A stretch of DNA of 64,000 nt from Halocatena marina (GCF_023276375.1 NZ_JALLPK010000001.1:3472001-3536000), one strand, 5' to 3'. Counted from the first letter of the stretch, positions 19,499 to 28,342 are shown. A program made the numbers and translations. The notes: generated by a model from the sequence alone, not told the origin.

Positions 19499-19507
19499 TG
19501 ATTAAAA
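19499..19507 (+). promoter_or_regulatory. TATA-like element for the Rieske gene
   Basis: GATTAAAAT is placed about 27 bases before the ATG at 19532, again the geometry of a leaderless transcript. Confidence 0.35.
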
Positions 19508-19531
19508 TCGATCGAGTGTATTCGTCGGATA

Positions 19532-19954
19532 ATGGACGTGGACACGGATGATCGAATTGTGTCGGTCGATGAGGTTCCTCGTGAGACGACGTTTCTGTTT
19601 ACTGTCCGTGAGATATCGACCGACGAAGAGCGAGAGAGCATTCTCGTCCGGTCGAACGGTGAAATCACCGGCTGGTTGAACTACTGCCAACACTTCACGC
19701 ATATCCGACTTGATAAAGGATCGGGTGCAGAGATGCGCGACGACGAGATCGTCTGCACCAACCACGGCGCGATGTTCGAAGCTGACACTGGACGATGTAC
19801 GTTCGGTCCCTGTGACGGTGCGTACCTCGAAGATATCGAGATTACGATCGACGATGGGAGCGTCTATCTCACTGACTCCGACTACGAATTCGTTTCCGTC
19901 GGACCGAACGAAACCAGCACCGATCTTACTTCAACCTCGAATATCGAGTTTTAA
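19532..19954 (+). CDS. Rieske [2Fe-2S] ferredoxin-like protein
   Basis: The 140-residue protein has both halves of a Rieske cluster site: Cys52-x-His54 (YCQH) and Cys75-x2-His78 (CTNH). The second motif is followed by a Gly and Met, as in small soluble Rieske ferredoxins. There is no membrane segment or oxygenase domain, so it is likely an electron carrier or a regulatory subunit for an oxidoreductase not encoded nearby. It converges on the next gene, with three bases between the stops. Confidence 0.88.
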   Translation: MDVDTDDRIVSVDEVPRETTFLFTVREISTDEERESILVRSNGEITGWLNYCQHFTHIRLDKGSGAEMRDDEIVCTNHGAMFEADTGRCTFGPCDGAYLEDIEITIDDGSVYLTDSDYEFVSVGPNETSTDLTSTSNIEF

Positions 19955-19957
19955 TTG

Positions 19958-20254
19958 TCACTCCGTTTCGATCGTGAACACCGGTTCGTCGATGCTTTCG
20001 TTTTTACACTCTGGACAGCGCGACGGTCGATTGATGAGGTCATCGAAGTTTGAGAAGCCACATTTTTGACATGTGGGCGGAGCGACGAGCAGGGTCTCGT
20101 CAGTCGGATCGAGTGATTTCGAGAGGTGTTCGACGTGCGAGAGCACTTCGCCGCTCCGGATACCGAATTCGTTCGCGAGCACTCCGGGGCGTGTTGGGCT
20201 GCTCCGAAGATGCGTAGCAATCTGTTGGCGCGTCGTTTCGCGCTCGCCCTGCAT
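19958..20254 (-). CDS. HTH domain fused to zinc ribbon (COG3357-type regulator)
   Basis: From the ATG at 20254 the protein has 98 residues. The first half is a helix-turn-helix (ETTRQQIATHL, then GVLANEFGIRSGEVLSHVEH), and the second half is a zinc ribbon with CQKCGF and CPECKN. This arrangement is the predicted archaeal transcription regulator family COG3357. It is divergent from the sugar nucleotidyltransferase gene, whose promoter sits in the 86 bases between them, so it may control that gene. This is an inference from position only. Confidence 0.85.
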   Translation of the reverse strand: MQGERETTRQQIATHLRSSPTRPGVLANEFGIRSGEVLSHVEHLSKSLDPTDETLLVAPPTCQKCGFSNFDDLINRPSRCPECKNESIDEPVFTIETE

Positions 20255-20311
20255 ACTCAGTGGTTGGTACTCATCCCCCAAACTGTTATCGGAAAACGGA
20301 AGTCGCAATTG

Positions 20312-20318
20312 CTATACT
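20312..20318 (+). promoter_or_regulatory. TATA-like element for the sugar nucleotidyltransferase gene
   Basis: CTATACT is centred about 26 bases before the ATG at 20341, predicting a leaderless mRNA. Confidence 0.45.
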
Positions 20319-20340
20319 TACGCGCTGAGTGACGCCGACT

Positions 20341-21297
20341 ATGCACGCAGTCGTCCTGGCTGGTGGCTACGCCACACGATTGTGGCCGATCACCCGTCAC
20401 CGTCCCAAGATGCTTCTTCCGATCGGTGAGACGACCGTTATTGACCGAATTCTCAAGGAGCTTGAGGGGGATGACCGCATCGAACACGTCTATCTGAGCA
20501 CGAATGAGAGCTTCGCTGACGATTTCGAAGCACACATCGATGACCGAGGCTACGAGAAGGCTTCGCTCTCGGTCGAGGATACGACCGCAGAAAGCGAGAA
20601 ATTCGGTGTTATCGGAGCACTTTCACAGCTGGTAGAACGCGAAGATGTCGACGATGATCTCCTCGTAATCGCTGGTGACAACCTCATGGGCTTCGATATC
20701 GCCGATTTCATCGATTATTTCGAAGCGCGCGAGAAACCGACGCTTGCAGCGTACGATGTTGGCTCTCGTGAGAAAGCGACCTCCTATGGGCTGCTCGCGC
20801 TCGAAGACGAGCAGGTGGTCGACTTCCAAGAGAAACCAGATGACCCAAAGAGTACGCTTGTCTCCATCGCGTGTTATGCGTTCACCGCTGACTCGCTGCG
20901 GTTCCGTGAGTATCTCGATGGCGACAACAATCCCGACGAACCAGGGTGGTTTGTCGAATGGCTTCAGACGCGCGAGAGCGTGTACGCGTACTGTTTCGAC
21001 GAGCCATGGTTCGACATCGGTACGCCGGAAAGCTACCTCGAAGCTGTCGCCTGGGCGCTCGACGGCGATTCTATCGTCCACGAAGACGCGACCGTCATCA
21101 ACAGCGACATTGGAGAGAACGTTCAGATAATGGCCGAAGCGGAACTCTCAGATGTCACCCTCTCGGACACCGTCGTCTTCTCCGAGACGAAACTTTCAGA
21201 CGCGACCATCACAGATTCCGTCATCGACGAATGCGTCGATATCGACGGCGTCTCCCTCGACGAATCGCTCGTTGGGCCGTACTCGCGGCTGTCGTAA
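20341..21297 (+). CDS. Sugar-1-phosphate nucleotidyltransferase
   Basis: The 318-residue protein has the nucleotide-binding signature LAGGYATRLWPIT and PKMLLPIG, an internal IAGDNLM that holds the metal-binding Asp, and a left-handed beta-helix-like C-terminus with repeated hexads (for example LSDVTLSDTVVFSETKLSDATITDSVIDE). Enzymes of this family join glucose-1-phosphate or a related sugar phosphate to UTP or dTTP for cell-surface glycan and N-glycosylation pathways. The exact sugar cannot be read. The ATG at 20341 begins the motif-bearing strand. Confidence 0.92.
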   Translation: MHAVVLAGGYATRLWPITRHRPKMLLPIGETTVIDRILKELEGDDRIEHVYLSTNESFADDFEAHIDDRGYEKASLSVEDTTAESEKFGVIGALSQLVEREDVDDDLLVIAGDNLMGFDIADFIDYFEAREKPTLAAYDVGSREKATSYGLLALEDEQVVDFQEKPDDPKSTLVSIACYAFTADSLRFREYLDGDNNPDEPGWFVEWLQTRESVYAYCFDEPWFDIGTPESYLEAVAWALDGDSIVHEDATVINSDIGENVQIMAEAELSDVTLSDTVVFSETKLSDATITDSVIDECVDIDGVSLDESLVGPYSRLS

Positions 21298-21317
21298 GAA
21301 CGACCGACCGTCGGGCG

Positions 21318-21323
21318 TTTTTT
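21318..21323 (+). terminator. T-tract after the nucleotidyltransferase gene
   Basis: Six T residues follow a GC-rich patch 20 bases after the nucleotidyltransferase stop. The run overlaps the stop codon region of the convergent gene. It is a plausible U-tract terminator. Confidence 0.4.
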
Positions 21324-22074
21324 ACTGTGAGTCACTCGCAGCTGCGCTATCGCAGCCGAGCCACGCGTCCGTGATGGAGAGTCGTCCGCGCATCCCACCC
21401 TCGTCCCATTCGGTCTCGTACGCAAGTTTGATCGGCGCGCGCATGTGCGGTCCATCGGTCACGATCGTTTCGAACTCGCCGCCTTCGCCGAGAATGTGGA
21501 CGCCGTATCGTTCGTTGAGGTCCTGTAGTTCACTCAGCGTGTCTCTGTCGAGCGTCCGTCCGAGCCACGATTCGTCGAATCCAGCCGCCGCGACCTGTAC
21601 GATCCGGATCTCAAAGCCAGCGTCGAGCATTGCGTGGGCGAGAGCTGTCGGTGATTGCTGCCACAGTGGCGCAAACAGTGTCGCACCGAGGCGGTCGCAC
21701 ATCGACTGGACACGCGAATTCTGATAGTCGCTTTCGACCGCGCCGACCGTGATTCCCCCAATTCCACCGAGATCTTCGCAGAGCGCTTCCAGCGTTTGTT
21801 CGAGCGGTTCGAGTTCGGCGTCTCCCTGCGCACCCGCGTCGGTCACCGAATCGGTTTCGAACCGCTCTGGATACACATCCACAAGGGGAATACCGATGCT
21901 TTCGGCGGCGAGTGTTGCGAGATCTGTCGCCGGAACGTGGTACATGTACGAATCACCATCCGGGTGAACCGTCACGAGTCGCTCGATCGGATGCCCTGCC
22001 TCAAGCGCCCGATAGAGCGCCCACGAAGAGTCCTTGCCTCCCGAAAAGAGACTCACCCACGGCGTCTCTGTCAT
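21322..22074 (-). CDS. Diphthine-ammonia ligase-type ATP pyrophosphatase (Dph6/MJ0570 family)
   Basis: The 250-residue protein starts with the PP-loop SGGKDSSWALYRAL, which binds ATP in adenylating enzymes. The later GEGGEFETIVTDGP is typical of the Dph6/MJ0570 family. The eukaryotic homologue performs the last amidation of diphthamide on elongation factor 2, and archaeal members are thought to do the same. The start at 22074 is supported by a TTTATTG element about 27 bases upstream; the longer frame to 22221 reads into intergenic sequence. Confidence 0.88.
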   Translation of the reverse strand: MTETPWVSLFSGGKDSSWALYRALEAGHPIERLVTVHPDGDSYMYHVPATDLATLAAESIGIPLVDVYPERFETDSVTDAGAQGDAELEPLEQTLEALCEDLGGIGGITVGAVESDYQNSRVQSMCDRLGATLFAPLWQQSPTALAHAMLDAGFEIRIVQVAAAGFDESWLGRTLDRDTLSELQDLNERYGVHILGEGGEFETIVTDGPHMRAPIKLAYETEWDEGGMRGRLSITDAWLGCDSAAASDSQ

Positions 22075-22195
22075 TGTACGAGATAGCCGACGAGACAATA
22101 AACGGACTACGATCCCAGCTGGATCTGCACAACTGTTCGTCACCGCAAACAAAAACGTGGGTCTGTTGTGATCTTCGAGGAAAATGTGATCAGAC

Positions 22196-23320
22196 TCACT
22201 GCCGTTCGGGAAGTTCCTCATCGACAGTCACTCTGTTGACGTGCGATGCAAACATGACGCCAAGAAGACTGACGAGGATCCCTGCGATGACGAAGATGAG
22301 GAGTCGCGTGCTATCGAGGAATGTGAATCCCTGAACGGAGATCGGCCCGACCGTGGTTGATGAAATTCTGAGTGGTTCGATTTGGCCTGCATTTTCGAGA
22401 AAGAACGCGGAGAAACCACGGATGACGAGCCCGACTGCGACGATACCGAAGGGGGCATTGAGGAATGTGCTTCGAATGGTATTGTTGTTGAGGAGTTTAT
22501 CGAACAGTTGCCCAGTACTGGCGGCGAGTGCCGCGAGCGCGAGCCATGGAACGCTGGCGAAAATGAATTTGACCGCCATGAGTGGCCCTGGCTTCATTGC
22601 TGATGCGGTAATACCCCCCGCGAACAGTCCGATGAGCGCGAGTCCGGTTCCAACAGCGTACGTGACGAACGACACCTGTCCGGAGTAGAACGCCTCACGA
22701 ACAATACCCGGAACGCGAGCGAGAAGATCGTCGATTCCCAACCCCTTGTACAAGAAAAATGCGCCGATAACAGCTGTAACCACCGCTACCACGGCAGTAA
22801 CACTGTTGGTGAGTGTCACGATCACCGGGACTGTAAGCAAAGCGGCTCCAAGCGGGATGAGAACGGTGCTACGGAGCTCTTCGTCGGAAAGCAGCTGTTT
22901 CAGGAGATAATACGTCGACTCGATGTCGCGGGCTTGCCGGACGATGACGCGGTCGACCGCGTCAACGCGGAGACGACTCTCGATGATCGGCACGGCAAGT
23001 TCGTCTTCGGCACTGTCAACGACAACGATCGCCGACTGTGGTTCGTACTCGTCCACGAGATCATCGACTTGATGGGCAATTGAACGGTCGATATCGACGG
23101 AGTCACCCGTCCCCGAGACGACTGCTGTAACCGCATTGTCACAGTCTGCTCGAAGCTCTCGCGCGACACGAAGCATCTCAAGAAGACAGTTGACACGACT
23201 GTCCTCTGGTTCGTCAATTCCCGCCGTTGTGACGAGGTCCACGACGGCTTTTTCGCCGACGACGGGCGTCTCGCAGTCAAAGCTTCCTCCGCGGTCGACG
23301 CACAGCACCAGCGTGGTCAC
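22196..23320 (-). CDS. DUF373 family multi-pass membrane protein
   Basis: The 374-residue protein has a soluble N-terminal half (LVLCVDRGGSFD, then QSAIVVVDSAEDE) with a Rossmann-like alternation, and a C-terminal half with about six or seven hydrophobic segments. This layout and the start CVDRG are those of archaeal DUF373, whose role is unknown. The start is GTG, supported by TTTTTATT about 27 bases upstream. It runs in the same direction as the SppA gene upstream, with a 32-base gap. Confidence 0.9.
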   Translation of the reverse strand: MTTLVLCVDRGGSFDCETPVVGEKAVVDLVTTAGIDEPEDSRVNCLLEMLRVARELRADCDNAVTAVVSGTGDSVDIDRSIAHQVDDLVDEYEPQSAIVVVDSAEDELAVPIIESRLRVDAVDRVIVRQARDIESTYYLLKQLLSDEELRSTVLIPLGAALLTVPVIVTLTNSVTAVVAVVTAVIGAFFLYKGLGIDDLLARVPGIVREAFYSGQVSFVTYAVGTGLALIGLFAGGITASAMKPGPLMAVKFIFASVPWLALAALAASTGQLFDKLLNNNTIRSTFLNAPFGIVAVGLVIRGFSAFFLENAGQIEPLRISSTTVGPISVQGFTFLDSTRLLIFVIAGILVSLLGVMFASHVNRVTVDEELPERQ

Positions 23321-23341
23321 AGTATTCCGGATGACCTAACG

Positions 23342-23349
23342 GAATAAAA
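23342..23349 (-). promoter_or_regulatory. TATA-like element for the DUF373 gene
   Basis: TTTTTATT on the minus strand lies about 27 bases before the GTG at 23320, supporting this non-ATG start. Confidence 0.4.
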
Positions 23350-23352
23350 ATC

Positions 23353-24351
23353 CTATAGGCGGAATTCAAATGTGTCGTCAAACTGACTTGATATTCCGGC
23401 ACCGAACGCGAACGCAAGCGACTGTGTTCCACCTTTAATTCGTTGTGCCATCCCCCGTTTCGGTTCGAACTCCGTCTGGGATGCTTCAGTTCCGATCAGA
23501 TTACTAACATGATCGAGCACATCCTCGTGCGTTCCGAGCTTATCAACGAGACCGAGGTCGTGGGCGTTCTCACCGACGTAGATACGAGCTTCCGTGTCGC
23601 GGATGTCATCTGGGTCGAGATCTCGCCCTTCGGCAACGCGCTCGACGAAGTGATCGTAAAAGTTGTCGATGAGACCTTGGAGATACGCCCGTTCGTCGTC
23701 ATCGATATCTTTCAGCGCCATTCCCGCGTCTTTGTACCGGCCAGCGGCGAATCGTTCGTAGGAGAGTCCGAGCTCTTCGGCCAATTCACTAGCATTGAGG
23801 CGGGAACCAATCACACCGATGCTCCCGACAATACTCGTATCACGCGCCCATAGCTCGTCGCATCCGCTTGCGATCCAGTAGCCTCCGCTGGCGCACGTGT
23901 CCGTCGCGTAGGCGATGGTTGGTCCGTCGAACGCCATTACCGCGTTCCGAATGTCGTCGCTCGGAACGATCTGTCCGCCGGGTGTATTGAGTTTCACAAC
24001 GAGCGCTTCCACATTCGTATCCGCGTCTGCTTGTTCTATCTGTTCGACCGTGTCGTCAGCGGGAATCGCGTTGCCTCGCCCTGGTACGGGACCAAGGTCT
24101 CCATCGCGGGTTATCGGCCCCTCGACGGCTACCTCTGCGACGTTGTAAGGTGGGACGACTTTCATGGCGAGACGGCTGGCGATGCGGGCACCGATCACGA
24201 CGGTCACAACGGTGAGCAACACGCCGAAAACCTCGATTTCTCCGGGGAGCCAGAGAAACAGAAACGCACCAACGAGGGTTGCAATAACGACTCCAACGAA
24301 ACCGACAACGAACCGACTGGCGCTCGCTCTCGTACTGTCTGGGTGTGCCAT
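23353..24351 (-). CDS. sppA: Signal peptide peptidase SppA-like S49 protease
   Basis: The 332-residue protein opens with two hydrophobic segments (about 12-35 and 38-55) that anchor it, then a ClpP-like fold. LVVKLNTPGGQIVPSDDI is the oxyanion stretch, CASGGYWIASGCDE holds the catalytic Ser, and GRYKDAG the catalytic Lys of the Ser-Lys dyad. S49 proteases cut leftover signal peptides or membrane proteins within the membrane plane. The length fits the short archaeal form. A TTTTATTG element lies about 27 bases upstream. Confidence 0.93.
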   Translation of the reverse strand: MAHPDSTRASASRFVVGFVGVVIATLVGAFLFLWLPGEIEVFGVLLTVVTVVIGARIASRLAMKVVPPYNVAEVAVEGPITRDGDLGPVPGRGNAIPADDTVEQIEQADADTNVEALVVKLNTPGGQIVPSDDIRNAVMAFDGPTIAYATDTCASGGYWIASGCDELWARDTSIVGSIGVIGSRLNASELAEELGLSYERFAAGRYKDAGMALKDIDDDERAYLQGLIDNFYDHFVERVAEGRDLDPDDIRDTEARIYVGENAHDLGLVDKLGTHEDVLDHVSNLIGTEASQTEFEPKRGMAQRIKGGTQSLAFAFGAGISSQFDDTFEFRL

Positions 24352-24425
24352 ACGTCACCATTAGGGAGAGAACAATAAAATGGGATGCGATATGAGCACG
24401 AAACCGTATGGCCACGTTGCCTTCG

Positions 24426-24677
24426 TCATTCACTCTGTGGTGACCACGTGAGTGTAACCGACACCTCTTCTTTGCTGCTTCCGAGCATGCTCGAACGCTC
24501 GTTTACCTCTGTCGAGCACGAGACCGTCTGCGTGGGGTGGAGAACGACCTCCTTGTTGCCTACCGGTACCGCCATTTTTGAATCCTCATCGTCGGCAACC
24601 TCCACTGCAAGTTTCCGGAGGTACTCGGCGACCTCCGTGCGACTCATCTCTGATTGAAAGCTGGTCGTGTCGGTCAT
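24426..24677 (-). CDS. Amphi-Trp domain protein
   Basis: From the ATG at 24677 this is an 83-residue protein. EMSRTEVAEYLRKLAVEV is followed by alternating strands ending in SVTLTWSPQ, which matches the small amphi-Trp domain found in haloarchaea, often several copies per genome. The role is unknown. A TTTATC element about 30-36 bases upstream fits this start better than the longer frame. Confidence 0.75.
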   Translation of the reverse strand: MTDTTSFQSEMSRTEVAEYLRKLAVEVADDEDSKMAVPVGNKEVVLHPTQTVSCSTEVNERSSMLGSSKEEVSVTLTWSPQSE

Positions 24678-24841
24678 TGGTACCACCACACTACCTACGG
24701 CTTCTATTGATAAATATTCGCTCGTCTGAATCTGTCGAAATCATCAATCAGTGTCAAATACCAGCAGTCGCGTTGCAGACGGAGTCCCCGTCATTCAGTC
24801 AACACAGTTATGTTCACATTTAATCTGTAATAGATTGAACG

Positions 24842-25099
24842 ATGGATTTACCCGAGTACCAGTGGGATCGGATCACTGCATTCTTTGTTGGTGTCGGTCT
24901 CGCTGTCTGTTTGGTTGTCTTCGGTCCGCAATTCCCCGAGAATCTTACCGTCCCTCTTTCTTTACTGCCTGTCGGGTTTCTCCTCTATGGTGTCACTGAG
25001 CAGACTTGGCAGACCACTGTGAAAACAGTTCTTGGAGTCGGATTTGGGATTTGGGTCGGAAAGTATGCTGAGAGTATTGGCCTCCTTCACCTAATTTAA
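24842..25099 (+). CDS. Small membrane protein
   Basis: The 85-residue protein has three hydrophobic segments (about 11-27, 34-50 and 60-80) separated by short polar links. I do not recognise the family. Its TAA stop overlaps the TAA stop of the convergent tspO gene by three of four bases, so the two transcripts must overlap at the 3' ends. Confidence 0.65.
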   Translation: MDLPEYQWDRITAFFVGVGLAVCLVVFGPQFPENLTVPLSLLPVGFLLYGVTEQTWQTTVKTVLGVGFGIWVGKYAESIGLLHLI

Positions 25100-25605
25100 T
25101 TCAGTACCCAGAACTGGTAATTGAGGTAGGCAGCGAACGAGACCCACAGGAGATATGGCACGAGTAAGAGCGCTGCTCGTCGATCAACGCGGTTGAAGAC
25201 CCACATCGTTGCAACGATAAGCAGCCAGAGGAGTCCAATCACGACCAGCGCCCAGCCGATTTCTCGCATTCCGAAGAAGACCGCTGACCAGCCCACATTG
25301 AAGACGAAATGAACCACAAATACGGCGATACCAGTCCGAACCTCTCGGGGTGACGACGTGGCTTGTCGCCAGACGAGCCACAGCGCGACTCCGATGAGTG
25401 CGAACAAGATGGTCCAGATGGGGCCGAATACCCAGTCCGGTGGCGCAAGCGCCGGCCGTTGGAGCGTGCCGTACCACCTATCGAGACCTTGGGCAGTGAA
25501 GATGCTCCCGGAAGCGCCGATGATCTCAACAGTCAGGATTGCAATTGCGAGCGCAAGGAGTGGACGAGCGCGAGGTAACTGGCGGAGCTTAGAGAGTGAG
25601 AACAC
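25096..25605 (-). CDS. tspO: TspO/MBR family tryptophan-rich sensory protein
   Basis: The 169-residue protein has five membrane helices and the family markers: WYGTLQRPALAPPDWVFGPIW after the first helix, FNVGWSAVFFG in the middle and SFAAYLNYQFWVLN at the end. TspO proteins bind porphyrins and related ligands and link light or oxygen to gene control in bacteria. The haloarchaeal role is not settled. It is convergent with a small membrane protein gene. Confidence 0.93.
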   Translation of the reverse strand: MFSLSKLRQLPRARPLLALAIAILTVEIIGASGSIFTAQGLDRWYGTLQRPALAPPDWVFGPIWTILFALIGVALWLVWRQATSSPREVRTGIAVFVVHFVFNVGWSAVFFGMREIGWALVVIGLLWLLIVATMWVFNRVDRRAALLLVPYLLWVSFAAYLNYQFWVLN

Positions 25606-25785
25606 AGCATCTGATTCGTCTCACTGGCGCAAATATGTGTGCTGATATTGGGCTCTGATTGACTGTTCCGTTGAAAACTATCTACAAACCCTCTAGAGCC
25701 GATATTTCAGGATAGATCGCCTATATATTCTTTACAATCTGCAGACTGCTACGAGAGATGCCTGCTCAGAGACGATGATGGTAAA

Positions 25786-25867
25786 GGCGAAGGTGAAGAC
25801 GAAGGCGAAGGTGAAGACGAAGGCGAAGGTGAAGACGAAGGCGAAGGCGAAGGTGAAGGCGAAGGGA
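25786..25867. repeat. 18-bp purine-rich tandem repeat (hexamer-derived)
   Basis: Three perfect copies of GGCGAAGGTGAAGACGAA run from 25786 to 25839, followed by imperfect hexamers (GGCGAA, GGTGAA) to about 25867. All purines apart from the third base of each hexamer's first codon lie on the plus strand. In the frame of the repeat the plus strand would read Gly-Glu/Asp-Glu and the minus strand Ser-Pro, but neither belongs to a convincing gene. It lies about 105 bases before the TFS start. Confidence 0.9.
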
Positions 25868-25942
25868 AAGTGAAGGCGATTGTGATGGTGATATCCTCCG
25901 CTGATACCGGTTGTTGCTTTCGTTCTGCGATCAATCCTCGTC

Positions 25943-25949
25943 CTTATAC
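25943..25949 (+). promoter_or_regulatory. TATA-like element for the TFS gene
   Basis: CTTATAC is centred about 27 bases before the ATG at 25973, the spacing expected for a leaderless transcript. Confidence 0.5.
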
Positions 25950-25972
25950 ATCCTGACCTGTTTCAAGCGGTC

Positions 25973-26293
25973 ATGAAGTTCTGCGACGAGTGCGGCTCGA
26001 TCATGCACAAGGAGGATAACACGTGGGTGTGTCGCTCTTGTGGTTATGAAGCATCACGTGATACTGCCGCCGAGCAGAAAATGGTCACCACACAGGCACA
26101 AGAAGACGGCGGAATCGTCGATATAAGTGAGGCTGAAGACAGGGGACTCCCCTCCACGTCTGTTGTCTGCCCGAACTGTGATAACGATCGAGCGTACTGG
26201 TACATGCAGCAGATCCGATCGGCTGATGAGTCCGAGACACGATTTTTCATCTGCACTGAGTGCGAACATCGGTGGCGAGAAGACGACCACTGA
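25973..26293 (+). CDS. tfs: Transcription factor S (TFIIS-like RNA cleavage factor)
   Basis: The 106-residue protein has two zinc ribbons: an N-terminal one (FCDECG...CRSCGY) related to RNA polymerase subunit RPB9, and a C-terminal one (CPNCDN...CTECEH) with the catalytic tip SADESETRFF. The acidic pair at the tip stimulates RNA cleavage by backtracked RNA polymerase, so this is an active-type TFS. It is a single gene with its own promoter. Confidence 0.95.
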   Translation: MKFCDECGSIMHKEDNTWVCRSCGYEASRDTAAEQKMVTTQAQEDGGIVDISEAEDRGLPSTSVVCPNCDNDRAYWYMQQIRSADESETRFFICTECEHRWREDDH

Positions 26294-26446
26294 GGCGCTT
26301 CCGAACATCTCCTGTCTTTCACCTGAGTTGGTTAGTCGAGTCTATTGATGTACCGAGACGGTCCACAACACGACTGATGAACTCAGCAAACTGATCGTCA
26401 TTTTCGCTAAAAACTGAAAGCGGTTTATCTTGGGCTTGGAGTGAGT

Positions 26447-27175
26447 TTACGCCCGCGCGAAAATGAGATATCCAGTGTGTCCGACCCCGGCCGTCGAGGG
26501 GCGTGTTCCGCGCTCGTCGATATCCATCCCTCGTTGAATCGTTTCGTAGGTTTTGATATCCTGTAGATCGGTCGATCGGGCAGTTTCGACGACAGCGCGT
26601 GTTCCTTCGACGAAAGGAACGTACGCCGAGAGGAATCCACCGGGGACGAGCAACTCTGATGCGCGTTCGACGACGCGTGGGGCGTCTTTGGTGTCGAGCG
26701 TTATGAGATCGAATCTGGATTCCTGCTCGGACAGTTCGTCCAGGTCGTCGGTTACATCGCCTGTTCGAACGGTGACGGCATCGTCTACTCCCGCAAGCTC
26801 CATGTTCTTTCGCGCTACGTCGGCGAACTCCGGGTCGTGCTCGTAGGTGGTAACCGTCGCTCCGGCGCGCGCGAGGTACGCACTCAACACTCCCGTTCCA
26901 GTTCCGGCGTCGAGTACCTGATCACCCCCACTACAGCCGGTGTGGCCCATCACGAGTCCGATATCTCTGGGCATCATCGGTGCGCCGGTTCGCTCGAAGT
27001 GAGCAAAGAGGTCGGGACCGCGAAGCGCTCGTGCGGTGAATTCTTCACCGAGATGCGTCTCGACGATGTCGCCGGGCGCAACAGTCTCGGGAACTTCAAT
27101 GACACCGAGATCGGTTTCGAGCGTTTCACCCGGTGCGAGGAGATACTCCCGATTCTCGCGAACGAGGAGAATCAC
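26447..27175 (-). CDS. trmI: tRNA (adenine-N1)-methyltransferase TrmI
   Basis: The 242-residue SAM-dependent enzyme methylates N1 of adenine at position 58 (and 57 in some archaea) of tRNA. It has a small N-terminal beta domain, then the SAM-binding [18 protein letters not shown] and [14 protein letters not shown], with a [10 protein letters not shown] motif. It starts with GTG at 27175, whose last bases overlap the stop of the NAC gene (GTGA), so translation is coupled. Confidence 0.92.
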   Translation of the reverse strand: MILLVRENREYLLAPGETLETDLGVIEVPETVAPGDIVETHLGEEFTARALRGPDLFAHFERTGAPMMPRDIGLVMGHTGCSGGDQVLDAGTGTGVLSAYLARAGATVTTYEHDPEFADVARKNMELAGVDDAVTVRTGDVTDDLDELSEQESRFDLITLDTKDAPRVVERASELLVPGGFLSAYVPFVEGTRAVVETARSTDLQDIKTYETIQRGMDIDERGTRPSTAGVGHTGYLIFARA

Positions 27176-27537
27176 TCGAGGCGGGATATGGCAGCCGCGA
27201 GGTCGCCGTCCTCGGCTTCGAGGGCTTCGCGTGCCTCCTCTGTGTTCACACCTGCCCGCTGTGCGACGATTTCTACGTCTTCGTCGGGAATCGCCTGCTC
27301 GTCAGCACTGTCGTCTGTGCTGGAATCGCTTGTGGCCTGTGTATCCGGCTCGCCAACGATCTGGTAGGTCTCCTGGCCCTGTGCGGAGATCCGCTGTACC
27401 TCTGGGGACGTGAATACCAGCTCCTCGTCTGCTGTCCGGATAATAACTTCCTCGGCATCGATATCGTCGGTTTCGATGCCCATCTGCTCCATCATCTGCT
27501 GCATCTTACGTGGGTCAAGACCGCCTCCACCAAACAT
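27172..27537 (-). CDS. nac: Nascent polypeptide-associated complex protein
   Basis: This 121-residue archaeal NAC sits at the ribosome exit and shields nascent chains. The start [20 protein letters not shown] is the family signature, followed by a NAC beta-barrel ([20 protein letters not shown]), an acidic linker of about 25 residues and a C-terminal UBA domain ([20 protein letters not shown]). It is the first gene of a two-gene operon with trmI, overlapping by four bases. Confidence 0.95.
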   Translation of the reverse strand: MFGGGGLDPRKMQQMMEQMGIETDDIDAEEVIIRTADEELVFTSPEVQRISAQGQETYQIVGEPDTQATSDSSTDDSADEQAIPDEDVEIVAQRAGVNTEEAREALEAEDGDLAAAISRLE

Positions 27538-27628
27538 ACCTACTTAGAAACGCGGCGTCGGCAAAAACATACTGTTCCATGATGACGCTAAGCGAACTCC
27601 CTCATTGTTCGAGCCAACAGCGATTGGC

Positions 27629-28105
27629 TCAGTCGGCCTCGGCTCCTTCGCGGACTGTCACCGCTACCCCGGTTTCGAAATCGTCCATTGCGTGAGACGG
27701 TAGTTCGGCCCGTCCGACAGCAAGCACTGTTCCGTCGTGTGTCACGAGAACCTCATCCCCTGGTCTGACTTCCGCGTCTACGGCGTGTACGAATTTCGCA
27801 AAGGCGTTTTTCTCATCTCTGACGAACGGAACACTCTCACTGCCGACCTCGACAGCCGGTCCACCGATGGCGTCGTAGAGGCGCTTTCCTCCTTCGACGC
27901 CTAGTGTGAATCGTCCATCGATCCCGTAGGAGACGATCCGTTGACCCTCGTGTGGCCCACCCCCACACGTCACCTGCTGGGGCCGTCCTGATGAGGTGTG
28001 CATCACCGTCTGTACCTCCTCAGCTGGGAACAGCGCCCGACCAGCACCGTTTCCGAACTGGTAGTCCGCGATCGTACACAGCGTCTCCCGCTCGGCCGGA
28101 TCCAT
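27629..28105 (-). CDS. PUA-domain RNA-binding protein
   Basis: The 158-residue protein has a C-terminal PUA domain (AEVRPGDEVLVTHDGTVLAVGRAELP), the RNA-binding module of pseudouridine synthases and archaeosine enzymes. The N-terminal 80 residues resemble the pre-PUA part of small archaeal proteins (ADYQFGNGAGRALFPAEEVQ). It has no catalytic domain. It lies upstream of nac and trmI in the same direction, which fits a role in translation or tRNA modification. Confidence 0.88.
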   Translation of the reverse strand: MDPAERETLCTIADYQFGNGAGRALFPAEEVQTVMHTSSGRPQQVTCGGGPHEGQRIVSYGIDGRFTLGVEGGKRLYDAIGGPAVEVGSESVPFVRDEKNAFAKFVHAVDAEVRPGDEVLVTHDGTVLAVGRAELPSHAMDDFETGVAVTVREGAEAD

Positions 28106-28342
28106 ACACTCCGCTGCGAGTCGGCAAAGAAAAGTCCCTCGATACGATCTGTGAGCTGCTCAATTTTCCTTTTTTCTCGATTCCACATCAGAAGCGAGCC
28201 GCGAGACTATAACTTCAAATACTATCCAATATTAATATGAATTAACTTTGATGTATATTTCGCTCCAACAATACCTCGCACATGTTGCCCCCGTGCAACT
28301 ATTCATAACGAACGATACTGTAGTTTAGATCGATTTGGTGAC

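Larger units (their letters stand above)
25606..25972. other. Intergenic region containing a minisatellite
   Basis: No gene is supported in this 367-base stretch. It holds the upstream sequence of tspO, an AT-rich patch at about 25715-25740, a purine-rich tandem repeat at 25786-25867 and the TFS promoter. Confidence 0.5.

Noticed and set aside
21322-22221. An N-terminal extension of the Dph6-like protein to 22221
   Set aside because: The extra 49 residues do not resemble the family, and a TATA-like element sits about 27 bases before the 22074 ATG, inside the extension.
25749-25934. A 61-codon minus-strand frame of Ser-Pro repeats
   Set aside because: It is just the complement of the purine minisatellite. 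It has no promoter-like element, and its flanks are not protein-like.
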